From the NCBI GenBank assembly GCA_030248215.1, contig JASANG010000094.1:62001-126000 (forward strand): a stretch of 64,000 bases of DNA, written 5' to 3'. Made by a program: the position numbers and the translations under genes. Shown one piece after another: positions 34,801 through 47,441 of this stretch; positions within the stretch are counted from its first letter, which is position 1; the number at the start of each line of letters is the position of its first letter. A model generated the notes under the pieces. It was not told where the DNA came from, did not search any database, and saw only the letters and a list, made by a program, of their open reading frames with translations. The DNA comes from Enoplolaimus lenunculus. Its lineage: Eukaryota > Nematoda > Enoplea > Enoplida > Thoracostomopsidae.

Positions 34801-37800
34801 GTTCAATACATTGGCCCTAAAGATAATGCCTACTTTACCTTCTTTCCAACAAATCTCAAATTTATTGAAAGTTATAGCTGACCATTATTGGACTCAACGA
34901 TAACTTTAAATGACAGTTCAAATTTCGTGTATGCTTAATATGTTCATTTAAATTCTGTTTTTAACAAGTTTTATTTCCGTTCATCTGAAGAAATATCAAA
35001 TAAGTTACCTCACAAACACAATATACATCTTGTAGCACTACTTCAATTTCGTCCAAATGTGGAAGATCGGTCAGATCGTCGTGCAAAACCCAAAAAGTTT
35101 CGTTTACTTCACGAAGGTCTTGTTGGTTTTCACACAATTGCTGAAATACCTTATGTGAGGTTAACGGTATAACTTAAGCTACCCAGGACACGTAATTTCG
35201 AATTAGAGCATTAACAGTTTGTTAACGCCATTATATAAATCGCTATTCAGTTTAAAAGGGCAGAATTTTCTCTGTCCAATCTACCATAACTTGAAGTAGG
35301 GACGTATCCCAAGAACAGCTAGAGAGTGCTCAGCTCCCAATGGAAAAATTTTGCCTCTTTCAAAAGTTCAAACCTTGCTCTTGTAACCAATTTTTAGCCG
35401 CACTCCCGCACCTTTAGCGATTTGAGTGCAGGTTATGGGCCTGATTTCGGTTGCTTTACTATACTCAAAACTTGAAGAGTGACAACTTTTGAAACAAAGG
35501 TGGAAGACTTATAATTTTCAAAGTATAGCATACTTCAAATTAGGCAGAATTACCGTTACCCCCTTACTGTTGTGACCCCAATAAGAGAGGGGTAATAAGA
35601 CGGGGGTCCCCATTTTGATTCCCAATCAATAAGAGTCCGTATCCCTAATAAGAGTCCATAAGCGGAAAGAGTTTCTAAACTCTAATTAGAGTCCATAAAT
35701 GTCAATGAACCATAATTGTAGCGAATAAATGACTGCAGGATCAAATAAAGTTTAGTTCGAAACTTTAAAGCGTACTTAAGGTTTGAAAGTATAAATGTAT
35801 ACCTTACATTATCGCTCAAACTTCTGATACAAGACACATAAGCGTTTAATTCAACGGATGTTTGCAATACCGAATATATATTGGTAACGAAGGGCGCCGG
35901 AGGGCGGGTTAAAAATAAATAACAGTCCGTAACCAAATAACAGGGGGTACCTTGTGCAGAGGCCAAATAAATATCAGTCTCCCCTCTTATTCCGGTCACT
36001 ACAGTACAATATACCAAAAACATAAAGTGCAACAAATTTTGAACCAGAAGATCTGCAGTCCGAACAGTAATAATACCGGTGCATTCAGCTGTTTTATATT
36101 TAATGTCAGTTATAACTTAATTCCTTATGTGATCCATATTTCTAAACTTCGTAGGCATCGATTATCGGTTATGGCACCGATAATTCAAATTGCATTTAAA
36201 ATACATTATAAAAATGGCCACGAACCAATTGTGAAACTTGTTTATAACATACTTACCTCATTTAAATGTACAGTTAGACTTTGTAACAAGTTTCGGTTGG
36301 ATTCTTCATTTTTAACGTTGGATTGAAAATCTTGCATTTCGTTAACAAAATACTGTTCCAATTTGATGTTTTGTTTTATGTTACGAATAAAATTAATGAT
36401 TTGGCCAACGTTTAAACTCGGATCCTTTGATACCTAAAAATATGAGTTGCTGTTAAATTACAAGTGTATACACGCACTAAAAGGTCGGAATAACGGAAAA
36501 TATAAAATCTAATTTTTCAACTATAAAGTTAGGTTTTTAATCGAGTTTATATGTGACATTTGGTTTTGAGCAATAACGGATAGAAATATAAATGAAACGC
36601 CAAGTATAAACGTGAAAAAAGACGAAAACAGTGTCCAGTTTAGAGTGCTTAACAGGAAAAAGTTATTAAACATGAATGTATCACGTGGAATGTCGAAACC
36701 CTAACCTGTAAATTTGTTTAAGTCTTTTTAGCGAAGGTGCAACTAATCAGTAGCAGATCTGTTCTATCGTAATTTTATTTCAAAATGGTATTATCTGTTA
36801 TGGCTTATTGGTGTATTTTCGTATTAATTAAAGAATGGCGTCAAAAATACAAACTATTTCAAACGCTTTTATCATCAATAGAAACGGCTTTTTTCAAAAC
36901 CCGAAAACCGTTTTACGTTGTTACACCAATTCTGTTTACTACCGTATTGGTCGCATCTTCAAGCTTATTACAAATGTCTTCAATATGTCGAGTGATGTCA
37001 TTCAGTTGTTGCTTTATCTGCCCGATTTTGTAGTCACATTGATCAGGCTGCATTGTAGCACATTCTTTTACTTGTTGGGTTAACCTGTTGGTCTGCATGC
37101 AAAACAGAAACGTTTTCAATGTAAAACAAATTAGGCCAAAGAAATGGGTTGTATCATCGGGGTTTCACTTCTACAAATAATGTCAATCAATTTAAGTAAG
37201 CGCAAAAACGTCAAACTTTAATTAAAAGACCGTAAGAATTGTCAAATTTGTTTTAAATGCAAACAATTGTATCAAATTTTATGCACATTCATTAAAAGCG
37301 CAAAAGTCTACAAATGTTTGAGTTCACTGGATCAGCGCAACAGCTCAATGAATATACCAAATCTATTTGTTGATGGCAATTAAAAATTTCGTTGCCAACT
37401 GAGCAATTTTCTACTTTTGATTCACAATTACAATGTATTTTAAACGATTTGTAAATATTTGTTATGAACGTTACAGCGTAGTGTACCATACTTCAACCTG
37501 TTCCATGCGATTCGCATTCATTTTTTCTATATAATTCCTAGTTTTTGTGCTGTATCCCCGGATTACTTTTTTAGTCAACTCACCTACAGCTGCAACTGTT
37601 GAACTTTTTGTAGGTGTAAATTGCAAAGCTACGAATTGGTGAATTTGAACACAACGATTAGCTAAATTTCGCTCAATTCATCACCAATTATTAAGCATGT
37701 CTAAATCTAACTGTTTCATAAATAGAAATAACTTCAAAAATAGTGACTGACAAATTTTACCTCCGATAGTTTCGTATGCAAACTATCATACAATTCACAT

Positions 37801-40800
37801 AGCATCAGTCGTTTCTGAATGATTAACGCTTGCAGTTCCCAACGAGCTTGGAGACCAAAGATTTTGTCGGTAATTTCGGTGATTTTCGAGTTACATTGTC
37901 GCGCAGTTCTGACTTTTCCATGAAGTGCAGCAAACACAAGCAAGTCGTTCAGCAACGGTTCTCGATTCTGGTTTAAATTATTTGTTCAAATACTCAGCAT
38001 GCAAAATGCAAATCGTATATATATATTATATATACATATATATACATATATATATGATACTTTATGTCACTCACACGTTACCGTTTGTAGGTTGCGCACA
38101 AATAAAGTCCACGCTGTTCTGCTGGAACGGTATGGACGTCCATACCGTCTACCAGACTTACGTTTTGTCCACTGGTGACATAGCTAATAAGCGGACATTT
38201 ATGAGTTCAACGCAACGGTGTCCGGACAAAATGTGTGTTGCAATAACGGTATAGCTAGCTAAAACTTTAAATGTGAGTTCTTATATATGCCACAAAATTT
38301 AAAAGAAGCTAAGAATCGGTGGTGGATCCAGAAATTTCTAGATTGCGGCGATTTCGCAAACGATAATCGCTCACACAAGAATTGCTCAATCGCGACAACT
38401 GATCAAACGTCAATTGCCCAAACGACAATTGCACAATTGCCCAAACGACAATTTCCAAGCGGCGTTTGTTCTAACGACAATTGCCCAAATATAGCAATTT
38501 ATCAGGCCCACAAGCCAATTGACATTTTAGTGCTAAACCTTAATACAAAACCTTGGTTTTAAACTCTGTTGGAACTTTGGGAGCCTACGCAGGGGATATA
38601 TCCCTCCTAAATTTCTTGAAAGACTACAAAAATGAATGTTTAGTGGCTTTTAGAATGCACAGCTTGACTCTCATACCCTCCCGAAATGAAAGCCTGGTTA
38701 AGCCCTGGTGTTGTTGTGAAAGGAATGCTTGTTGCTCTGACAGGGCCGGTCTTGCCGAGTGTGGCCCACGCAAAAGATAATTGATACGCTTATGCGTTTT
38801 CAAATGTTGATCCTTAATAAAATAGCCATTTGATTCTCCCATTGTCATTTTTTCAACAGACAAATCATTCGTTAACGTTCCTACACTTGTGAAAACATTA
38901 GAACTTGATTTCTAATTTTTCCGTGTTTGCCGGGAAAAAACGAAAAAAACCGTTTTTCCGGTCGATTCAATTTTTCCGGAATAAACCAACCCTGATATAA
39001 ACCTTAAATTTTTACACATGAATACTTTCTGTTTCATCTGAAATACAGTTTCGACTATAAATTTGAACCTCAACCTTTCGGGCGGCAGGTGTTTACTTTC
39101 TACTGCTCGACTATAAATGTTTGAAGCTCGACGCCTGTCGATTGTTCTTTCGCGTTTTGCCAATATGGGCTTAAGTTACACCACTTCTGGGATCTTTTAT
39201 CAGCCAAAAATCTCGTTAAATCGTGCCACAAGTGAATATTGTATAGCAAAAGCTGTGCAAAATTTCATAGGTTAACGTGTGGGAATCCGTACCCTCCTTA
39301 TAAACGCTCCACACCCCCTTTTTCACCGAGGTTATGTCTGGGTGAGGCCCACCATAAAACTGGAAGAAAGAATGTCAGAATACCGCACATACTGTGACTG
39401 CATAAGTCATAGCAATGAAGTATGGATCACATGGGTCAAACTTTTGAGCCGTGGCATTCCACGACCGATTATGACACATGAAAATTCACAGAATTTTGAC
39501 CCCTTACAGTCGTTTGGGCAATTACCGTAACCTAGAAATTTTTGATTGGCGCTAAATATGTAATAGTGAAACAAATCTTGCGAGTGAAAAGCCAAACTCA
39601 ATTTTAGCCGAACAAAAGTAACAAAATTACCAAAATAGAGACTGTTATAAATATAACATTAAAACATCTGACACGAGGGCGCAACCCAGTCTCTATTCTG
39701 GATCGGCATCTGCTTATTTCAGTAGTATTAATTCATGGCACGCATTTCATGGGGATAGGCTTAGGTTTAGGTTACGTTTTAGGTTAAGGTCAGGCTTAAA
39801 TTTAATATTAGACTATCCTTTGGCTTAGACTTACGTTTAGGACTGGGCAGGACTCCTACTTAGGCTTAGGTTAATAATTAGGCTTTTAGGCGTGGGGACT
39901 GGCGTAGGCGTAAATATAGACTGGTGGTGCTTTAGCCCAAAGCATAGGTCTTGGCTACAGGTTTAGCTTTAGGCTTAGGTTTATGCTTAAGCGTGGGCTT
40001 ACGCTTAGGCTTTGGTAATTTAAAAATTTTCGTTTGCGACATTATCACAAAATCTCACCTGCTATCGTATCCAAGTGCCGGGGTTATCACCCCACTGCTT
40101 TTAATAGGAAAACCTTGGCACCTAAGGGGATCCACTCCATTGACCCAATGAATACTGGTTATCTCAAAATCTCTAGAAGCTCTAATGACATAGAATTTGC
40201 ACCATAACGCAAAATTTTATGATACAATTAATCATTAGACGTTATATGTATTGTGAGAAGGGCTCCGGCAGATTGCACAAGGTCTGGGCGCAACGTAAGT
40301 TGCGCGTCCACATGCCTAATGGCATCGTATAGTGGCCCTGTGATCGACACGGTGGTCTCCCGAGACGTTTTTTCGCCCTGCCATATCTCAAAGTTCAAAA
40401 ACCCGCGTGCAACCACATTTCAAATTTCCAAAATCACACATTCCGAAATCCTAAAACCCTACCTTCAACCATGTAGCTCGAAATTCCAAAATCCCAAAAT
40501 CCTACCTTTGACCATATACGAAAATCTAAAAATCCTACCTTCGACCATATCCGAAAATCCCAAAATCCTACCTTCGACCATATTGCGAAATCCCAAAATT
40601 CTACCTCCGACCATATTCCGAAATCCCAAGATCCCAAGGAAATCCCAAAATCCCACCTGCTACTATATCACTGAAATCCTAAAATTTCACCTGCTACTTT
40701 AAATTCTTATAATGGATGGTGGGATTTTGGGACGACATTGAGGTAAACATGGGCCAATGCGGGCCTGCCTTAACAACTGGAGCAGTAAATTGTACCGTAC

Positions 40801-43800
40801 GCTAGTGATTGAGTAGACTGCGGTGAAAGCTGCAGCAATCCCTAGGATTGGGGGCACTTTTAAAACACGTTAAGTTTTGTTTTCTGTCTCATTAACTTTA
40901 GAATTGTGCCTTTTGGGTCGGAAGAACCCGCAGATAAATGCACAAAAGTGCATGATCCACCTCTGTACTCTACCTTGATTTGTTCTGCAATTTCTCTATG
41001 ACGCTCGTGAAATGCTGAAGCGGCCGCAACAGCTGTTCCGAAATCTCGATTCGAAACTATAAATGATTCAACGTTGTTTACAAGCCACGTGTGTAACTGG
41101 CGATAAAGTAAAAACGCATCGGATACGGTTTTCGGATGTTGACCAAATACAGATTTCTGCAAAAAAGATGAACAAATTTCATTGAGAATACTCAAAAGCG
41201 GCTACAATCGATACATTTATAAGCGAAGTGAAGTTGACCGTTGATTCGTAGCGGTCGTGTACACGGAGTTTTGCATCCAGGAATATCGAACGGGTTGTGC
41301 GGGCAGTGTAAAATAGTGAAAAAACGTTACTAGCGAAGTAAGCAAGAAGCCATGCCCAAATTTTTCTACTAAATCTTACCGCAAATTCCACAAAATTTTG
41401 GTACTGAACCGTGCTGAACTGGGTGCCACCCTTGGGTCCGCCAGATCCAATATAGCTACATATCGTGATTTTAGCCCATGTAAAAGAGGAAGCTTCAGCT
41501 TTAGACAAAGTTTTTTGTTTTGCTTAGGCTTAGGCTTAGGCTTAGGAATGTGCTCATTCTTACGTTTAGGCTTAGGTTTAGGCTTAGGAATATGCATATA
41601 ATACTGTTCCGCCCATGTTCTTTACGCTGGCCAATATTTTGATATATTACGATGTTTTATAGTCAGAAACAAAAACTTTTCAAACTGTTCTAACATCTTC
41701 AACTAAGCATATGTGATTGTAACAAGAGAAATGATAATTAATTTCAAAGGCATCAATCGGTAAGTAACAATAAACGACACCATTTTATACGCTTTCGCAC
41801 GCTTTCATCCAGATTTTACGTACGATTCTAGTCTTATACTTTAGGGATACGCTTACCTATGCATGAGCCATTTTGAATGTGATACAAATGTACAACAGCC
41901 TTTCTGTTTTTCGTGGGTGTGCACAGTGATTTAAAATATATGGTAATTCCTTGAAACGATCATATACTACATCATACGTAAAATTCATCTTTCAATATAT
42001 GATTAATAATTAAACTGAATGTTTGTTTCAAATAATATCAGTGTCCATTTTGGTTTCCGTTATAAAAATATACCAGAAATCCCATGATTTTTATGCTTAG
42101 GCATAGATAATTGAAAATCACTAAAATTAACTCAGGTTTCAGTACAGTTTGCTGCAATTTTTGGATATGTAACAAAAACCACAAAACGCATCGACAGGTT
42201 TGAGGATTTTTGAACACTTTTGTCTTTTTCTATAAAATTTTACTAAGCTGGGTGACTGTTTGATTATTTTAATTGTATTTCTAGAAAAACTAAGCATATT
42301 TTAAATATCTGTTTTATGTTTCCGTTAATAGTTAAGCTATCCGTGTACCCTGATGGTTTAAAGTTTGCTTCAGTCACATCTGCAAAAATCACTCGTGTTT
42401 TTGGTTGCACGCTATAGGTTATTGAAATAGATGCACACAATTTTTTTGAAAGTTTATGCAATAAAGTAAGCCCCCGCAATTATACTGTTGAAGCTCGTTG
42501 TTTAAAGCTGCGTATATATTTATTTATATAGAGCCTTTAGTCAACGAAACATAAACTAAAACATAAACAATACCTCTGGTTTTGTTGTTACTTTGCAAGA
42601 TACGTTATTGATCGGAAAGTTGAGCTGAATTTGACTTTCAATCTCGTGTTCAATTGAATTATTTTTATCGATTTTGTGACGTGTCTGTGTTGGTGAGCTA
42701 GTGATACTTGTGCATAACGCGTCAACGCTAACACGTAACATTATCGATTCAATGTGTTCGCATTGCCGGCAGCAAACAGCAGCATGAGACGGTCCGCCAT
42801 CACTTAACGACGATAAGTAGCGAAGTTTTTCAACGATTGAACGGCCATAACTGATCACTTCTGATGCGCTTTGACGCAAATGTGTTTCTGTACGATAAAC
42901 ATTTGCAAAATGGTCCACACAATCTAGTTGAACATATTAGTAGGATCGGCAAATAAAAACAGAAAAGTTGAAATTTAACGAAGAAATATAACAGTGATAC
43001 CAGTTTGTGTAATTTTTCTTAGCTATTCAAAATTTGCAGGTCAAATTAATACTGGTATTTAAGGGTGGCAGGTCAAATTAATACTGGTATTTAAGGGTGG
43101 CAGGTCAAATTAATACTGGTATTTAAGGGTGGCAGGTCAAATTAATACTGGTATTTAAGGGTGGCAGGTCAAATTAATACTGGTATTTAAGGGTGAGTTT
43201 CGCTTAACAAGCTATCGATATTGTCCAGCAGGGTAGTCGTCTACCCTGTGGACGCTAGAAGATGAGGATTTCACTAGTTTGTCTTAGCGCCATGTTGCAC
43301 ACAGGTCTTGCATGACCTTAAAAATGCAGGTATGGAAGAACCCTGAACCCGTATTCTCAAATGTGCGTAGCACCTATCACCAGTTGGTGATAGGTAATGT
43401 AACTTTGGAACCAGTGTATGATAAGGTTCGAAATTTAGCACATAGTTAGCATTTAATTTGCCCTACTTCTGCACCAATTTTGAGATCTACCATTGCAGAT
43501 GTTCAATTTGAAAACGTATCGCTAATGATGATAGATGCGGTACGTATTTGACAATATGGAGCTACTTATGATTCATAAAACCCTAAGCAGAACATAAACC
43601 TAAGCATTGCATTCAATTATTTCGTTCAATTAAAAGCAAACTATTGTACGTACCAGCAGCATTGTCAGTTGCAACAAAATTTAGCATTCCCAATGCCAAC
43701 AGATCTTTGTGCGTTGAGTTCTAAAGTTTATGAAATATATTGCAAGAAAGAAAGGCTTATATACCCAGTAAAATGCTTTATTCCAGTTACTTTTCTCTTA

Positions 43801-46800
43801 GCAGAGTTAATGTTATATGATATTCTTAAAAGGGTTGTTAGTATGTTTTTCAAATACAAACAACCAGTTTTAATTACAAATGTTAACGCTTCAGAAATGT
43901 ATACTTCAGCCGGTCTAATGAATTTGCAAACCAGAAAATTAATCTTTGTTTGCTTCAAATAGAACATGAAATTTGCAAATCTGACTGACGAATATAGTTG
44001 CCAATCGCGCACATGGGTTAATAATACCCGACACCTGTTTCCTTTTCACTCCATATTTAAAAGTAAGGTTAAGATACTGTAGTGATTCGAATAAGAGGGG
44101 GTAATAAGAGGGGTCCCCTTTTAATTTCAAATGAATAGTAGTACATATCCCTAGTTAGAGTCCGTAAGCGGATAGCCTCTCTGAACCTTAACTAACTAGA
44201 GTCACAAACGTCAATTATCCCTGGTTGTAGTGCATAAATGACCTTGCATTATCGCTCAAACTTTTGATAAAAGGCGAAAAATGTTTAATTCAACGGATAG
44301 TTGCAGTGCCGGTTATATATCAGTAACGAAGAGCAGCGAATGGCGGGGTAAAAATAAATAACAGTCCGTAATGAAATAACAGGGGGTACTCTCTGGAGAG
44401 GCAAAATAAATATCAGTCCCCCCACTTATTCGGATCACTCATTAGGCTCAGACAAAAGCTTAGGCTCAGACGGTGCCGGCGAAAGCCCCTTCCAAACAGT
44501 CTTATTGAGAGGGCCCTTATCCTCGTGGGGCCCATCTTGGCAAACTAAACATTTTTTCATTACTATGGCCAATGCGAATAACAAGGGCGGAACAGTATTA
44601 TAAGCATATTCGTAAGCCTGTGCCTAAGCCTAAGTCAAGGCCTAGGCGTAAGAATGAGCATATTCCTAAGCCTAAGCCTAAGCCTATGTCTAAGCCAAGC
44701 AAAAAATTAGTCTAAAGCTTAAGCCTACTCTTTTCTGGTCCCATAGAAAAACGTTCCGCCCCTGATCTTTACATGGGCCGTTACCATGGAGGAAGCGTCC
44801 TCAAGCCCCCCAATTGGGTTGGAGCGCCAACCCTTGGTGTCCATCTTTGGCAAATTGAAAAATTTTACTGACAACAAAGTTATCAAGCTGTGAAACATCT
44901 TAGTTTGTGGCATCTTCTGAGCTGTTTGGTTGGCTTCAACTCAACGCCGGCCCTGCGCTTAGAGTTAGGCTTGAGTAAAGCCCATTCCTAAGCCTAAGCT
45001 TAAGCCTGAGCTGGAAGCCTTAACCTGCGGAGAGAAGCGTTCAAGAGTCGAAACTTGTTTACTTGAAGTTCCCACTGATAAAACTGAACAGTCAAATCAA
45101 GTATTTGAGCACGATAGAACAACTGTTGATTTAAACTTTTCCACGCAGTCGCCAGTCCCTCTGCCATCGCAGTGTATACTTCAACGCTACTTGGCGCTGT
45201 ATCGGCATTGACCATATCGTCCGCTTTGGCAAGAAGTTCTTCAATTTGAGCTTGTTTTGCCTGTAATAGCAGCGAATTTTTACCGTTTAACTCTTTGCCG
45301 TGTCGAACATAGTTGAGGCGATGTAAAATTTACGTGTAAAAACTATTAAAGTGACGCATTATTTATTTGGCATTTGCAGTTCGGTTATTCGATAGACAAA
45401 CAATGTTCGGCTAGCATCAGATGGCACTGGGGGTCAAGCAGTGACCACGTTGTAAACCTGTACACGGATAACAAAAATAAAGGAAACGGAAACGGGCAGC
45501 GGTCAAAATAACGGAAACGGATTTCCGGTTAAACTCTCACAGAGACCAGTTGCATGGGATCCGTTGGTTTTTTTGTAGCTCGGTTAGTTCCGGTTCGCGC
45601 CAGCTTTAAGGTTGTCCAATTTAGTGATGTGTACTGATTATGAAATGAGTATGGCTCACGTATGTATAAATTTGATAAAAAAGAGAGTATCAGAGCACAA
45701 TTACACTAAGAATTATAGTTTAACTGGCTCTTGTACTTTCAGGGCCGTCCCGGTTTCTCGTGGCTCAATAAAAGAGTAGGCATAGATTCTGGACTACTTT
45801 TTTGCTTAGGTTTAAGCTTAGGCTTAAGCTTAGGAATGCATCTTTAAAGCGTATACAAGAAGGTAAGAGAATAATATCCTACCGTAATTTCGGAAAGACT
45901 TGAAAAACACGCTTTTACAGGCAGTAGAATTAACTTGCAGAGGTCACAAAAAATCTCGCTGGCTCGGAAAATATTTTTGGGCGTGCTTATCCCTTCCCGG
46001 AACGAAATCCTCGCTACGTCCCTGATGATTGGCTTAGAAACATACCGCCAGCTTCAGCATTAGTTGCTCGTGAGTCTGTTCAAGGTGAAGTGCTTCTTTC
46101 AGATTGCGACCAATTTCAATTAGCGAAGGCTTTGTCTCGGTGAACTTTAGACGACACTGGGTTCCGGTCTAAAAACGATATAAGTTGTACCGTTTTGAGG
46201 ATGAGTTGAGTTTTAAAATAATCTAAGAAAATATAGTCGATTAATTGAATCAAATAACGGAAACATTATATATATTTTCAAAATAGTGTTAGCTGGTGCA
46301 ACAACGAATTTTTTTCAATATTTTTCGGGTAACACTGTAAAATTCCAATCAGTTGATTAATCAACTCAGAGAGCGAATAAGTCATTTTTGGTTTTTTCTG
46401 GGTTATAACAGTAAACATTAACTCACTCTCAGCTGATTTAATATTTGAGTTTTGAAAGGCCTAACGCAGAGCTCAGACCACTGAGTGGATTCAACTCATT
46501 CTGAGTTAAAATCAACTCAGTGGAATTTACAGTGAAAACAATATATAAATCAGCAGGGAAATATATTGTGATATATCGTGCAAGAGTCAAGTATATATAA
46601 AGGGAACGGCTCATTAATTTTTGAGCCACCTTCAATGCTGCAACATCTACGATACAAATTCACTATCAATCGAACACGGTATGCGAACCACTTAGACGCA
46701 TCACTGAAGCGAAAATAACGGGTCGGGTTTTAGGTTTTTAGGTAGCGTCGTATAACTCGGCTGCTTGAGCTCATCTTTACTGCGTCAGCTGCTTAATTTA

Positions 46801-47409
46801 CAGTGATAAAACTATTCTTTGACTCTTGCCTGAGACGTAATAAGCTTTTCCAATTTGAGTTTTATGTTTTCTAAATATTGGCGCTCTGCAATTATTTTGA
46901 TTAACTGGAATTCAACTCATGGTGGACCTTCGATCTTCGAAAACAATTTGGGTTCGAAAATAAATTAATAAGATCCATTTTAGACGCAATGTACTTCGAG
47001 CGCACACGGTGCAAAATGGGTGTGACCCCGTTATCGCCTACTACGCAACTTTTTCTAATATTTCGCGTATTTGTGTCCATTAAAGCTAAAGAGTATGCAG
47101 TTACATTTTACATGTTTTCTGGTTTGAAGTCAAACTGTACTCCAGTCTAATACCTTCAGCAGCGCGATAACCAAAATTCCTGCATGATCGCCTGACGTTT
47201 TAACCGCAATCGTGCTCAGCGTAACCACATTGCAATCCGTTACGTTCCGTGGAATGTTATTACTGTCAATATTGTCATAATCCAAACCATTTAGATGCAT
47301 TGTCTGATATTCGTTTCTAAAATCTGCATCGTACTGGGACAATTGAGACCATTTAGTATCAAAATCAAGCAGGGTTGTTTGATAATTTGAAGACGAAACA
47401 GTAGCAGTT

Positions 47410-47441
<32 letters not shown>

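Noticed and set aside
37292-37489. Minus-strand frame MVHYAVTFITNIYK as an exon of the same gene
   Set aside because: No acceptor with suitable phase; exons 37967-37761 and 37092-36943 join without it.
40434-40656. Overlapping minus-strand frames rich in GFWDFRIWSK
   Set aside because: They read the 33-36 bp minisatellite in two frames; repeat periodicity explains the open frames.
41376-41597. Minus-strand frame encoding KPKPKPK repeats as a possible lysine/proline-rich gene
   Set aside because: The frame is only the reverse reading of TTAGGC-type blocks, has no splice or start context, and recurs wherever the repeat family occurs.
42264-42479. Frame with SITYSVQPKTRVIFADVTEAN as an extra exon of the CCDC141-like gene
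   Set aside because: Exons on both sides (ending 42574 and starting 41156) already join in phase 0, and no acceptor/donor pair in this frame keeps phase.
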